The translations under genes and the position numbers were made by a program. A stretch of DNA of 31,815 bases from JBAZJI01 sp964596325 (GTDB taxonomy: Bacteria; Patescibacteriota; Minisyncoccia; Minisyncoccales; JAGOPM01). Position 1 is the first letter of the stretch. Every line of letters begins with the position of its first letter. The notes beneath the pieces were generated by a model, which was given only the letters and a program-made list of their open reading frames with translations, was not told the origin of the DNA and made no database searches. The DNA lies in NCBI GenBank assembly GCA_964596325.1, contig CAZQSQ010000008.1, positions 1 through 31,815 of the forward strand. Reading direction: 5' to 3'. Below are positions 8,529 to 16,230 of this stretch, piece by piece.

Positions 8529-8558
8529 AAAGTGCGGAACTGCAAGTTCCTTAAAAAT

Positions 8559-8588
8559 ATTATAACAAAAAATACCAAAGCAGACCAA
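8559..8588 (-). promoter_or_regulatory. Promoter of the histidine kinase / surface operon
   Basis: On the minus strand TTGGTC (8588-8583), an 18-base spacer and TATAAT (8564-8559). Transcription would start near 8552, giving a leader of about 24 bases before the ATG at 8528. That leader contains the inverted repeat GGAACT-TGC-AGTTCC (8550-8536), which could be an RNA hairpin or a repressor site. The -35 hexamer is the same as in the promoter at 1402-1430. Confidence 0.55.
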
Positions 8589-8624
8589 AAGGAAATGCAC
8601 AGTTTTTACGCAAAATAAACTCCA

Positions 8625-8652
8625 TTGAAATATTTTGAAAATTCGCTATAAT
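8625..8652 (+). promoter_or_regulatory. Promoter of the tRNA-Gly gene
   Basis: TTGAAA (8625-8630), a 16-base spacer and a perfect TATAAT (8647-8652). A transcript would begin near 8659, about 18 bases before the mature 5' end of the tRNA. It is divergent from the histidine kinase promoter, which lies roughly 60 bases away. Confidence 0.65.
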
Positions 8653-8676
8653 ATCACTGTTCTGAAAATGCTTAAT

Positions 8677-8748
8677 GCGGGTATCGTATAATGGCTATTA
8701 CATCACCCTTCCAAGGTGAGGATACGGGTTCGATTCCCGTTACCCGCT
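8677..8748 (+). tRNA. tRNA-Gly (anticodon UCC)
   Basis: 72 bases. The acceptor arms GCGGGTA and TACCCGC pair over 7 bp. The anticodon stem TCACC/GGTGA encloses the loop CTTCCAA, giving anticodon TCC. The T arm CGGGTTCGATTCCCG is canonical. The discriminator base is T, as is usual for bacterial tRNA-Gly. The base after it is C and the scaffold gap starts one base later, so whether CCA is encoded cannot be told. Confidence 0.95.
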
Positions 8749-8749
8749 C

Positions 8750-8849
8750 NNNNNNNNNNNNNNNNNNNNNNNNNNNNNNNNNNNNNNNNNNNNNNNNNNN
8801 NNNNNNNNNNNNNNNNNNNNNNNNNNNNNNNNNNNNNNNNNNNNNNNNN
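8750..8849. other. Scaffold gap of 100 N between two tRNA genes
   Basis: Exactly 100 N, the usual placeholder for a gap of unknown size. It separates the ends of two tRNA genes on the same strand. The missing piece may be a short spacer, one or more additional tRNA genes, or a longer segment. Confidence 0.95.
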
Positions 8850-8854
8850 CTGCT

Positions 8855-8925
8855 CGGGGTATAGTGCAACGGTAGCACGAGTCCTTTGGGAGGATTTAGT
8901 CTCGGTTCAAATCCGAGTACCCCGA
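8855..8925 (+). tRNA. tRNA-Pro (anticodon UGG)
   Basis: 71 bases. The acceptor arms CGGGGTA and TACCCCG pair over 7 bp, with A as discriminator. The D arm is GTGC-AACGGTA-GCAC. The anticodon stem AGTCC/GGATT (one G-T pair) encloses TTTGGGA, giving anticodon TGG with G at position 37 as expected for proline tRNAs. The T arm CTCGG-TTCAAAT-CCGAG is intact. CCA is not encoded (CAAC follows), so it must be added enzymatically. Confidence 0.93.
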
Positions 8926-8932
8926 CAACAGA

Positions 8933-8962
8933 AAAACCCTCCGCCGGTTGGCGGAGGGTTTT
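8933..8962. terminator. Bidirectional terminator between tRNA-Pro and the HU gene
   Basis: AAAACCCTCCGCC (8933-8945) pairs perfectly over 13 bp with GGCGGAGGGTTTT (8950-8962) around the loop GGTT. The arms begin in A and end in T tracts, so the hairpin works for the tRNA transcript on the plus strand and for the converging HU transcript on the minus strand, whose stop codon is 10 bases away. Confidence 0.9.
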
Positions 8963-8971
8963 GATAATCTT

Positions 8972-9244
8972 TTACTTGACGGCTTCTTTAAGAGCCTTTC
9001 CTGGGCGGAATTTCGGTACAGTCTTAGCCGGAATGGTAACAGTCTCGCCAGTCTTAGGATTGCGGCCCTCGCGAGCAGCTTTCTTAACGACGACAAACTT
9101 GCCAAAACCAGTAATAACAACCTCATCACCCTTGACCATGGCCTGAGTAATGGAGTCAATAATGAAATTGACCATTTCTTCAGCCTTTGTTTTCGGCATG
9201 CCTTCTTTGGCAGCCAACTTCTCAACGAGTTCTTGTTTTGTCAT
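8972..9244 (-). CDS. hup: DNA-binding protein HU
   Basis: 90 residues, the standard HU length. An N-terminal helical dimerisation part (TKQELVEKLAAKEG) precedes the HU/IHF signature around residues 45-65 (GFGKFVVVKKAAREGRNPKT) and the beta-arm segment TGETVTIPA. The C-terminus FRPGKALKEAVK is typical. It would bind and bend DNA non-specifically as a dimer and help compact the chromosome. It has its own promoter (9293-9320) and ends at a strong bidirectional terminator, so it is probably monocistronic and highly expressed. Confidence 0.95.
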   Translation of the reverse strand: MTKQELVEKLAAKEGMPKTKAEEMVNFIIDSITQAMVKGDEVVITGFGKFVVVKKAAREGRNPKTGETVTIPAKTVPKFRPGKALKEAVK

Positions 9245-9292
9245 TGTTTTTTATTATTTTTTTCACCTTTATGGGGGCGAACCCTTGTTTTT

Positions 9293-9320
9293 ATTATACT
9301 TTTTTAACAAATATTGCAAA
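9293..9320 (-). promoter_or_regulatory. Promoter of the HU gene
   Basis: On the minus strand TTTGCA (9320-9315), 16 bases and TATAAT (9298-9293). The predicted start near 9286 leaves a leader of about 40 bases. AAAGGTG occurs in that leader, but about 19 bases from the ATG, too far for a normal Shine-Dalgarno site. Confidence 0.5.
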
Positions 9321-9335
9321 TTCGACCTTTAATAG

Positions 9336-9344
9336 TTATCCACA
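9336..9344 (+). promoter_or_regulatory. Single DnaA-box consensus match
   Basis: TTATCCACA, an exact match to the high-affinity DnaA box, in the 115-base space between rny and the HU promoter. There is only one, with no AT-rich unwinding region or box cluster, so it is not an origin. It could be a regulatory DnaA site near the HU promoter, or chance. Confidence 0.3.
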
Positions 9345-9359
9345 GCAGGTAACAAGGGC

Positions 9360-10886
9360 TTATTTGGCGTATTCAATAACTCTTTTCTCTCTAATAATAT
9401 TAACTTTTATTTCTCCGGGGTATCTTAGCTCCTCTTCTATCCTCGAAGCAATATTTTTCGCTAGTTTATGCATACCCACATCGTCGATTTCTTCAGGTTT
9501 TACAAAGACCCTGATTTCACGACCAGCCTGAATGGCATAAGCGCGCTCAATTCCCGGAAAGGCCGTGGCAATTTTTTCCAATTCCTCCAAGCGCTTGATG
9601 TATTCTTCCAATGATTCCTTGCGGGCGCCTGGTCTGGCTCCAGAAATCTGATCAGCAGCCTGCACAATCAAGGCTTCAATGCTCTCGGGCTTATACTCCT
9701 CATGGTGGCTGCGCATGGCCACAATTACCTCATTTTCTACCTTGAATTTTTCCAAAATCCTGATGCCAATATCCACGTGCGTGCCCTCAATCTGAAAATC
9801 TACGGCCTTGCCAATATCATGTAATAAACCGGCCTTCTTACATACTTTGACATTAGCTTTAAGCTCCGAGGCAATCAAGCCCGCCAAATGGCATACTTCA
9901 ATAGAATGCAATAAAACATTTTGTCCATAAGAAGTGCGGAATTTGAGCCGGCCCAAAATTTGCACCAACTTAGGATCTAAATCGTAAATATCCGTGTCAT
10001 AAACAGCAATCTCCCCGGCCTTCTTGATTTCCTCGGCTATCTCTTCTTTGGCTTTGGCGACAGTATCTTCAATACGGCTAGGCTGAATGCGACCATCAGA
10101 TATTAATTTTTCCAAAGCATTCTTAGCAATATGGCGCCTAATCGGGTCGAAGCTGGAAATTATAACGGCTCCCGGAGTATCATCTACCAAAAGCTCTACG
10201 CCGGTCATTTCCTCAAAGGTCCGGATATTGCGGCCCTCTTTGCCGATAATCCGCCCCTTAATCTCGTCAGAAGGCAAAGAAACTGTTGTGGTGGTGATTT
10301 CCTGTGCTTGGGAAAGGGCACAACGCTGGATGGCCAGAGCCACAATTTCCTTGGCTTTGCGGTCCAATTTATCCTTGCCGTCACGTTCCAATTTAATCAC
10401 CCGCTGCATCACCTCCTCCTTACTATCCTGCTCTATCTTTTCAAAAAGCTTGGTTTTGGCCTCAGAGGCGGAAAGTCCGGCCAGGCTTTCCAGTTTTTGC
10501 TTGGCCTCCTCCCCTATGGCCTGTATCTGTTCCCTGATTTTTTTTACCTCCTCCACTTTTTGTTGGAGTTTTTTATTATCATCCTCGAAATCCAAAATCT
10601 TTTTTTCGAGCAAATTTTCACGCTTAAGAAGCAGTTGCTCTGTCTTAAGTATCTCCTGTTTTCTCTCGCGAAAATCGCTGTCTGCCCGGTCTAAAACTTC
10701 TTGGCTCTTGGTATTGGCCGCATCCAAAATGCGCCGAGCTTCTTCCTTGGCTTTTTGGAGGTCGTTTTCTATTTTTTGTTCGGCGCTACCTAGGCGCTTT
10801 CTGGCTATATACTGCCTAATCAAATAGCCGATAAGGGTTCCTAGTACTGCGCTGAGCAAAATCCAGATCAATGTTTCGTTTTCCAT
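9360..10886 (-). CDS. rny: Ribonuclease Y
   Basis: 508 residues, typical for the family. An N-terminal membrane helix (about 5-24) is followed by a long charged coiled coil (about 28-150), a KH RNA-binding domain with the GRIIGKEGRNIRTFE signature (about 211-225) and an HD phosphohydrolase domain with LLHSIEVCHLAGL and the metal-binding GLLHDIGKAVD (about 330-370). RNase Y is a membrane-anchored endoribonuclease that initiates mRNA decay in bacteria without RNase E. It lies 42 bases after clpP on the same strand and is probably co-transcribed. No terminator is visible after it. Confidence 0.96.
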   Translation of the reverse strand: MENETLIWILLSAVLGTLIGYLIRQYIARKRLGSAEQKIENDLQKAKEEARRILDAANTKSQEVLDRADSDFRERKQEILKTEQLLLKRENLLEKKILDFEDDNKKLQQKVEEVKKIREQIQAIGEEAKQKLESLAGLSASEAKTKLFEKIEQDSKEEVMQRVIKLERDGKDKLDRKAKEIVALAIQRCALSQAQEITTTTVSLPSDEIKGRIIGKEGRNIRTFEEMTGVELLVDDTPGAVIISSFDPIRRHIAKNALEKLISDGRIQPSRIEDTVAKAKEEIAEEIKKAGEIAVYDTDIYDLDPKLVQILGRLKFRTSYGQNVLLHSIEVCHLAGLIASELKANVKVCKKAGLLHDIGKAVDFQIEGTHVDIGIRILEKFKVENEVIVAMRSHHEEYKPESIEALIVQAADQISGARPGARKESLEEYIKRLEELEKIATAFPGIERAYAIQAGREIRVFVKPEEIDDVGMHKLAKNIASRIEEELRYPGEIKVNIIREKRVIEYAK

Positions 10887-10928
10887 GTTTTATCTGTTAT
10901 TTTGTTCAGCCCAGCAATCCATTGCCTG

Positions 10929-11513
10929 TCAAGGTTTTTTCGTTCTAATCACCGCATCAATCATTCCGTAGGTTTTTGCTTCCTCGGGGTCAAGATAGAA
11001 ATCCCTGTCCGTATCCCGAGAAATTTTTTCCAAATTCTGCCCTGTATGTTTCGCTAATAAATGATTCAATCTGTCCTTGATTTTAAGGATTTGCTTGGCT
11101 GTAATTTCAATAAGCGCCGCCTCTCCTTGGGCTCCGCCAGCAACTTGGTGAAGCATGATTTCGGAGTTAGGCAACGCAAATCTTTTTCCTTTTGTGCCAC
11201 TAGCAAGCAAAACCGCGCCCATCGAGGCCGCCATGCCTACACAAACCGTAGAAATGTCCGGTTTAATATATTGCATGGTGTCATAGATAGCCAGACCGGC
11301 TGTCACCGACCCTCCGGGACTATTGATATAAATCTGGATGTCCTTTTTGGGGTCTTTTGCCGCCAGAAACAATAATTGCGCAATCACGGAATTGGCAACC
11401 TGATCAGTGACCGGGCCGGCCAATAAAATAATTCTATCCTCCAGTAAGCGGCTATAAATATCATAGGCGCGCTCCCCGCGATGGCTTTTTTCAATTACTG
11501 TGGGTATTATCAT
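10929..11513 (-). CDS. clpP: ATP-dependent Clp protease proteolytic subunit
   Basis: 194 residues, canonical length. The catalytic triad is visible: S97 in GMAASMGA, H122 in IMLHQ and D171 in the DRDFYLDPEEA region. It also has the INSPGGSVTAG oxyanion segment (64-74). ClpP forms tetradecameric barrels that degrade proteins unfolded by ClpX, ClpA or ClpC; none of those partners is in the window. It starts 8 bases after the trigger factor gene, the widely conserved tig-clpP pairing that links folding and turnover of nascent proteins. Confidence 0.97.
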   Translation of the reverse strand: MIIPTVIEKSHRGERAYDIYSRLLEDRIILLAGPVTDQVANSVIAQLLFLAAKDPKKDIQIYINSPGGSVTAGLAIYDTMQYIKPDISTVCVGMAASMGAVLLASGTKGKRFALPNSEIMLHQVAGGAQGEAALIEITAKQILKIKDRLNHLLAKHTGQNLEKISRDTDRDFYLDPEEAKTYGMIDAVIRTKKP

Positions 11514-11521
11514 ATTTTGCT

Positions 11522-12769
11522 TTATTTTCCGAGGTATTCCTCGAACTTTTTGAACGTTTTTTCGCTTTCAATCCTGTCCTTAGTATATTCTATGAGGTTC
11601 TGGCGGTCAACCGAAGTTTGGCTCTCCAATTCTGGATACCTCGAATATACTTTCATGAGCTCGGCCTCGATTTCATCATCAGTAGCCGAGATATTTTCCG
11701 CCCTTTGCACTTCCTTAAGGATAAAATATTCCTTAATTTTCTTTTCGGTCGCCGGCCGCATGGATTCCAAAAGTTCTTTTTCGGTCTTCTTAACCTTAGC
11801 CAAATACTCTTCAAAGGTCATATCGCCATCTTGAGTAATCCGTTTCTTCGCCTCCTCCATTTGGGCGATCATTTCCCTTTCAATCAAAATACCGGGGATA
11901 TCCATTTCGACATCCTTGGCAACCTCGGTCAAAACCTGCCCAACAGTTTTTTCTAACTCAGCGGCAGTTTTATTCTTTAACAAATCATTATGAATCTCTT
12001 CCTTAAGCTCAGCCAAGCCCTTATAGGGCCCGACACTTTGCGCAAATTCGTCATTAGCTTCAGGCAAGGAAACGCTCTTCAAATCATTAAGCGCAACATG
12101 GCACTTGGCCTTTTCACCATTCTTAAAATCGAACTCAAAATCTTTGCTCTGGCCCTGCTGCATGCCCTTAATTTGGTCTTCAATTTCCTTAAGAAGCCCG
12201 CCTTTGCCCAAAACAAAAGCATCTTTGCTCTCTTTCTCGTCGTTTATCTTGATAGAGAGCTGCACCCAATCGCCCTCATCGGCCGTCCCGATTTTTTCCG
12301 TAAAACGGGCCAAAGAATTTTGCAACCATTTGATAGAATCCTCTACCTCATTTTCTTTGACCTCCACGGCAGAAAGCTTGGTCTTGGCCGCAACTTTCTT
12401 GTAATCAGGCAATTTAATGGAAGGCAAAACATAAGATTCGATTTCAAATTCAAAATCATTATTACGGGCCGCTTTTTTTATCTTGGCTTCCGGATCCCCG
12501 ATTAAATCCAATTTGTTTTCCTTGATTGCCTTTAGGTAAGCCTCATTCATTATTAATTCGGCCGCCTCATCAATAATATGGTGCTCGCCTACCTGTTTTT
12601 CCACCATTTCTTTGGGCGCTTTACCTTTACGGAAGCCCGGCAGCTCAGCCTGCTCAATAATTCCCTCTAAAGCTTTCTGGTAATAAGCCTCAAAATCCGC
12701 AGCCAAAACCGTTGAGGATATTTTTATCTTGGATTTAGGGAGATTTTCAATTTTAATATTTATTTCCAT
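11522..12769 (-). CDS. tig: Trigger factor
   Basis: 415 residues, slightly shorter than the E. coli protein (about 430). The N-terminal ribosome-binding domain has the signature GFRKGKAP (45-52). The central FKBP-type prolyl isomerase domain (about 150-245) is recognisable at EGDWVQLSIKIND but diverged. The C-terminal helical chaperone arms extend to residue 415. It binds at the ribosomal exit tunnel and shields nascent chains. It is followed by clpP and then rny. The start is the first ATG and the family N-terminus begins immediately. Confidence 0.95.
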   Translation of the reverse strand: MEINIKIENLPKSKIKISSTVLAADFEAYYQKALEGIIEQAELPGFRKGKAPKEMVEKQVGEHHIIDEAAELIMNEAYLKAIKENKLDLIGDPEAKIKKAARNNDFEFEIESYVLPSIKLPDYKKVAAKTKLSAVEVKENEVEDSIKWLQNSLARFTEKIGTADEGDWVQLSIKINDEKESKDAFVLGKGGLLKEIEDQIKGMQQGQSKDFEFDFKNGEKAKCHVALNDLKSVSLPEANDEFAQSVGPYKGLAELKEEIHNDLLKNKTAAELEKTVGQVLTEVAKDVEMDIPGILIEREMIAQMEEAKKRITQDGDMTFEEYLAKVKKTEKELLESMRPATEKKIKEYFILKEVQRAENISATDDEIEAELMKVYSRYPELESQTSVDRQNLIEYTKDRIESEKTFKKFEEYLGK

Positions 12770-12800
12770 TCTGTTTTTCTTTCATTTAATTCGATAATCA

Positions 12801-12820
12801 GCCCCGCTTGAAAGCGGGGC
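12801..12820. terminator. Hairpin between hppA and tig, possible attenuator or weak terminator
   Basis: GCCCCGCT (12801-12808), loop TGAA, AGCGGGGC (12813-12820): a perfect 8-bp GC-rich stem 8 bases after the hppA stop on the minus strand. The sequence that follows in that direction (TGATTATCGAATT) is not a clean T tract, so it is more likely an mRNA-stabilising or partial-termination hairpin than a strong terminator. Confidence 0.45.
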
Positions 12821-12828
12821 GTGATTAT

Positions 12829-14925
12829 TTATTTGAATAACGCAACCATGGCCAAACTTAAAGTTCCCAAAAGTTTGACTAAAACATGAAGTGAAGGGCC
12901 GGCCGTATCTTTGAATGGATCGCCGACAGTGTCCCCGGTCACGGCTGCACCATGGGTCTTGCTGCCCTTGCCGCCTTCATGGCCGGCTTCGATGAATTTC
13001 TTGGCATTATCCCAAGCACCTCCGGCATTGTTCATAACCGTGGCTAAAAGCACGCCCACGATTGTACCAACCATGATAAAACCGGCTACCTCTTCCCTGC
13101 CCATGACCACGCCCACAAAAATCGGCAAAAGCACGGCCAGGAGTCCAGGCATAACCATTTCCTTGAGAGCCGCCGCGGTAGTAATATCCACACACTTGGC
13201 ATAATCGGGTTTTTCCGTGCCACTCATTATCCCGGGCTTTTCCTTAAACTGTCTGCGCACCTCCTCCACAATGGAGCCGGCCGCATTACCGACAGCTTTA
13301 AGAGCAAAAGCCGAGAACAAGAAAACAAGCATGGCTCCCAAGAAAGCACCGATAAAAACCGTGGGCTTTTGCAAGCCGACAGTTTCTAAACCGGCATCCT
13401 TTAAGAAGGCTGAAAATAATAAAAATGAAGCCAAAGCCGCCGAGCCCATAGCATAACCTTTGGTAATAGCTTTGGTAGTATTGCCAACGGCGTCGAGCTT
13501 ATCAGTCGATTTGCGAACCTCCTCGGGCAAATCGGACATTTCCACGATACCTCCGGCATTGTCAGTAATGGGGCCGAAAGTATCCATGGCTAAAATATAA
13601 GCCGCGGTAGAGAGCATACCCATAGTGGCAATGGCTGTGCCAAAAATACCGCCCCCGATCATGGCTTTTTCTCCCAGCCAAAAAGCTGAAAGCAAAGAAA
13701 TGGCAATAATCATAACCGTGGAGGCAGTCGATTCATAACCGACAGAAAGGCCGGCAATAATATTGGTAGCCCCACCCGTGCGGGAAGCCTTCACAATATC
13801 TTTAATCGGCTGGTAATCACTGGAAGTAAAATATTGAGTAACCAAGACAAAAGCCCAACTGGCAATCAGGCCGACATAACCGGCCGCTAAAAGATACATC
13901 CAAGTAGCGGGCAAAATCGCCGCAAATGTATAAGAAATTGCAAAGTAGAAAACAATGGCGGATAAAACCGTGGAGATGATAAAGCCCATATTCAAAGCCT
14001 TCATAGCATCGCCCTCGTTATCAACTTTGGTCAAAGCAATTCCGATAATAGAACACACTAAGCCCAAGGCACGGGCGACCAAGGGGAAAAATATTACCCC
14101 GATAGCTAAAGCTTCTTTGCCCACGAACAAATCGGGTCGAGAAGCAACTAAGGCGGCGCCCAAAATCATGGCGCTGATATTTTCCGCCGCAGTGGATTCG
14201 AAAAGGTCAGCTCCGCGGCCAGCGCAGTCTCCCACATTGTCACCGACAAGGTCGGCAATAACCGCTGGATTGCGAGGATCATCCTCGGGAATATTCTGTT
14301 CAATCTTTCCCACCAAATCAGCCCCAACATCGGCAGCCTTAGTATAAATGCCACCACCCAACTGGGCGAACAAAGCCACCAAAGAGGCACCAAAACCAAA
14401 ACCAGCAATTAAATTAGGAATATGCCCAATTTCAACTTTTCCAAAAGCCATGTAAATGGACACCATAATACTAATGCCCAAAAGTGACATGGCCGTAATA
14501 ATAATTCCGGAAATTGCCCCACCCTTCATGGCTGCATCAAAGGCCCTAGAAAGCCCCTTTTGTGCGCCCGCAGCAGAGCGAATATTGGCTCGAACTGAAA
14601 TCCACATACCGACATAACCGGCTACCACTGAACATAAAGCTCCGAAAAGGAAAGCGGCGGCAATTTGCCAACCAGCCGCTCCGGCCGCTTCGCCACCCAT
14701 ACCAAAAACGGCTAAAACGACAGCCAAAACAAGAGAAATCAAAACAATAGTTTTATTCTGCCTTTTAAGATAGGCATTAGCGCCCTCCTTAATAGCATCA
14801 GAAATAGCCTGCATCTTGGCAGTGCCCGTGTCGGCTTTTTTAAGCGACAAATAAAGCCACCAAACAAACCCTAAAGAAAGGAGAGAGATGGCAATCGGCA
14901 AAATGAGATGTATATCTAGACTCAT
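12829..14925 (-). CDS. hppA: Membrane-bound proton-translocating pyrophosphatase, K+-independent type
   Basis: 698 residues with about 16 hydrophobic helices. It carries the family's pyrophosphate-binding motifs: DVGADLVGKIE (199-209), DNVGDCAGRGADLFES (229-244), DNAGG (455-459), and a C-terminal block with NNAGGAWDNAKK and TGDTVGDPFKDTAGPS. It would couple pyrophosphate hydrolysis to ion export across the cytoplasmic membrane. K485 in GNTTKA is the lysine that marks potassium-independent H+-pumping enzymes (potassium-dependent ones have Ala there). In a reduced fermentative genome this enzyme can recover energy from pyrophosphate released by biosynthesis. It sits between nusA and tig; the 38 bases before it are AT-rich without a clear promoter. 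Confidence 0.96.
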   Translation of the reverse strand: MSLDIHLILPIAISLLSLGFVWWLYLSLKKADTGTAKMQAISDAIKEGANAYLKRQNKTIVLISLVLAVVLAVFGMGGEAAGAAGWQIAAAFLFGALCSVVAGYVGMWISVRANIRSAAGAQKGLSRAFDAAMKGGAISGIIITAMSLLGISIMVSIYMAFGKVEIGHIPNLIAGFGFGASLVALFAQLGGGIYTKAADVGADLVGKIEQNIPEDDPRNPAVIADLVGDNVGDCAGRGADLFESTAAENISAMILGAALVASRPDLFVGKEALAIGVIFFPLVARALGLVCSIIGIALTKVDNEGDAMKALNMGFIISTVLSAIVFYFAISYTFAAILPATWMYLLAAGYVGLIASWAFVLVTQYFTSSDYQPIKDIVKASRTGGATNIIAGLSVGYESTASTVMIIAISLLSAFWLGEKAMIGGGIFGTAIATMGMLSTAAYILAMDTFGPITDNAGGIVEMSDLPEEVRKSTDKLDAVGNTTKAITKGYAMGSAALASFLLFSAFLKDAGLETVGLQKPTVFIGAFLGAMLVFLFSAFALKAVGNAAGSIVEEVRRQFKEKPGIMSGTEKPDYAKCVDITTAAALKEMVMPGLLAVLLPIFVGVVMGREEVAGFIMVGTIVGVLLATVMNNAGGAWDNAKKFIEAGHEGGKGSKTHGAAVTGDTVGDPFKDTAGPSLHVLVKLLGTLSLAMVALFK

Positions 14926-14963
14926 AGTGTTTTATTTTATTACTTTATTTTTTATTTATTAAA

Positions 14964-16190
14964 TTATCCTTGGGTGGTTTCGCTGCCCATATCCCCTATC
15001 TTAATGGCAGACTCATCAATTTTCCCCTCTTCATCCATCGTAATTACCTCGCTCTCGTCTCCGCCCTCAACCTTAATATCAATCTTCCAACCAGTAAGCT
15101 TGGCAGCCAAGCGCACATTTTGCCCGCCCTTGCCAATAGCCAAAGAAAGCTGATCCTTGGGCACAATAGCCATGGCGGTATTTTTAGGCATGATACGCAC
15201 TTCGTCCACCTTGGCCGGGGAAAGAGCATTGGCAATGTATTTTTGCGGATCTTCATTCCATTCAATTACATCAATCTTCTCGCCGCCCAATTCATTAATG
15301 ACGGCAGCGATACGGGTGCCGCGTTGGCCCACCATGGCGCCAATCGGGTCCACGCCCTCAGCTAAGCTTTGCACGGCAATCTTGGAGCGAAAGCCCGCCT
15401 CTCTGGCAATAGACATAATTTTAATCTGCCCGCCCATAATCTCAGGCACTTCCAATTCGAACAATTTAGAAATCAATTTAGGGTGAATCCGAGAAACAAA
15501 AATCGTCGGGCCCTTGGGGCTGTCTTCCACGCTCAAAACATAAACACGGAAGCGCTGCTCCGGCCTATAAAATTCTCCTTGGGTTTGTTCTTCCTTGGGC
15601 AGCACAGCAAAGGCTTTGCCCACATCCAAATAAATGGCGCGTGATTCCACCCGTTGCACAACACCGGAGACTATCTCACCTTCCCTGGTCTTAAACCGGC
15701 TCATGACTGATTCGCGCTCCACTTCTTTTATTTTTTGCAATAAAACCTGTTTGGCGGTTTGGGAAGCGATGCGGCCAAACTCAATCTTGCTTGGCAGGGA
15801 AATTTTTATCTCATCTCCCAAAACCAAATCAGGATTTTCTTTTTTGGCATCTTCCAATAAAACATGGCGCTCCGGATTAAAAACAATTTTTTTGTTTTCC
15901 GGATCCTCCATCTGTTCCATAGGTATGCCCGCTTCATGCTTGGCCTGTAATTCGGCCAATTCTTTTTCGGTATAGCACATCTCGGGGCTAACCACGGTTT
16001 TTACCTGCCAAAATCTCATATTGCCAGATTTTGGTTCAAACTCCGCCTTGATAACTTGGCCTTTTTGCCCGTATTCCTTTTTATAGGCAGCCGAGATGGC
16101 AGCTTCGGCCACTTCCAAAACCTTTTCAGGCGGAATAGCCTTTTCTTCCACTATCTGGCTAAGGGCTGAATTAAATACTTTAAGATCCAT
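14964..16190 (-). CDS. nusA: Transcription termination/antitermination factor NusA
   Basis: 408 residues. The N-terminal RNA-polymerase-binding domain (1-165) carries a charged insertion around residues 70-115. It is followed by an S1 domain (about 171-235, GEIVSGVVQRVESRAIYLDVG), KH1 (around GAMVGQRGTRIAAV, 285-298) and KH2 (LAIGKGGQNVRLAAKLTGWKIDI, 350-372). It ends in an acidic tail and lacks the extra C-terminal repeats of the E. coli protein, as in most bacteria. NusA modulates pausing, termination and antitermination. The usual rimP-nusA-infB neighbours are absent; it stands between the plsY pair and hppA. Confidence 0.96.
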   Translation of the reverse strand: MDLKVFNSALSQIVEEKAIPPEKVLEVAEAAISAAYKKEYGQKGQVIKAEFEPKSGNMRFWQVKTVVSPEMCYTEKELAELQAKHEAGIPMEQMEDPENKKIVFNPERHVLLEDAKKENPDLVLGDEIKISLPSKIEFGRIASQTAKQVLLQKIKEVERESVMSRFKTREGEIVSGVVQRVESRAIYLDVGKAFAVLPKEEQTQGEFYRPEQRFRVYVLSVEDSPKGPTIFVSRIHPKLISKLFELEVPEIMGGQIKIMSIAREAGFRSKIAVQSLAEGVDPIGAMVGQRGTRIAAVINELGGEKIDVIEWNEDPQKYIANALSPAKVDEVRIMPKNTAMAIVPKDQLSLAIGKGGQNVRLAAKLTGWKIDIKVEGGDESEVITMDEEGKIDESAIKIGDMGSETTQG

Positions 16191-16207
16191 AAATATATGA
16201 TTAAAAC

Positions 16208-16223
16208 CCGTTTTTCATAACGG
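16208..16223 (-). terminator. Possible weak terminator after the lipid operon
   Basis: On the minus strand CCGTT-ATGAAA-AACGG (16223-16208) is followed by GTTTTAATC. The stem has only 5 bp and the T run is short, but it lies in the 40-base gap after the last lipid gene and just before nusA. It could reduce read-through between the two groups. Confidence 0.3.
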
Positions 16224-16230
16224 ATCTATC

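Noticed and set aside
8529..8600. GTG-started N-terminal extension of the histidine kinase
   Set aside because: A well-formed promoter (TTGGTC, 18 bases, TATAAT) lies inside this stretch, so the ATG at 8528 is the better start, although the GTG cannot be excluded.
9336..9344. Replication origin at the DnaA box
   Set aside because: Only one box, no cluster, no dnaA or dnaN neighbour and no AT-rich unwinding element.
10087..10827. A 246-codon plus-strand open frame
   Set aside because: It lies antisense inside rny, is Ser-rich with no recognisable domain, and mirrors the coiled-coil codons of the real gene.
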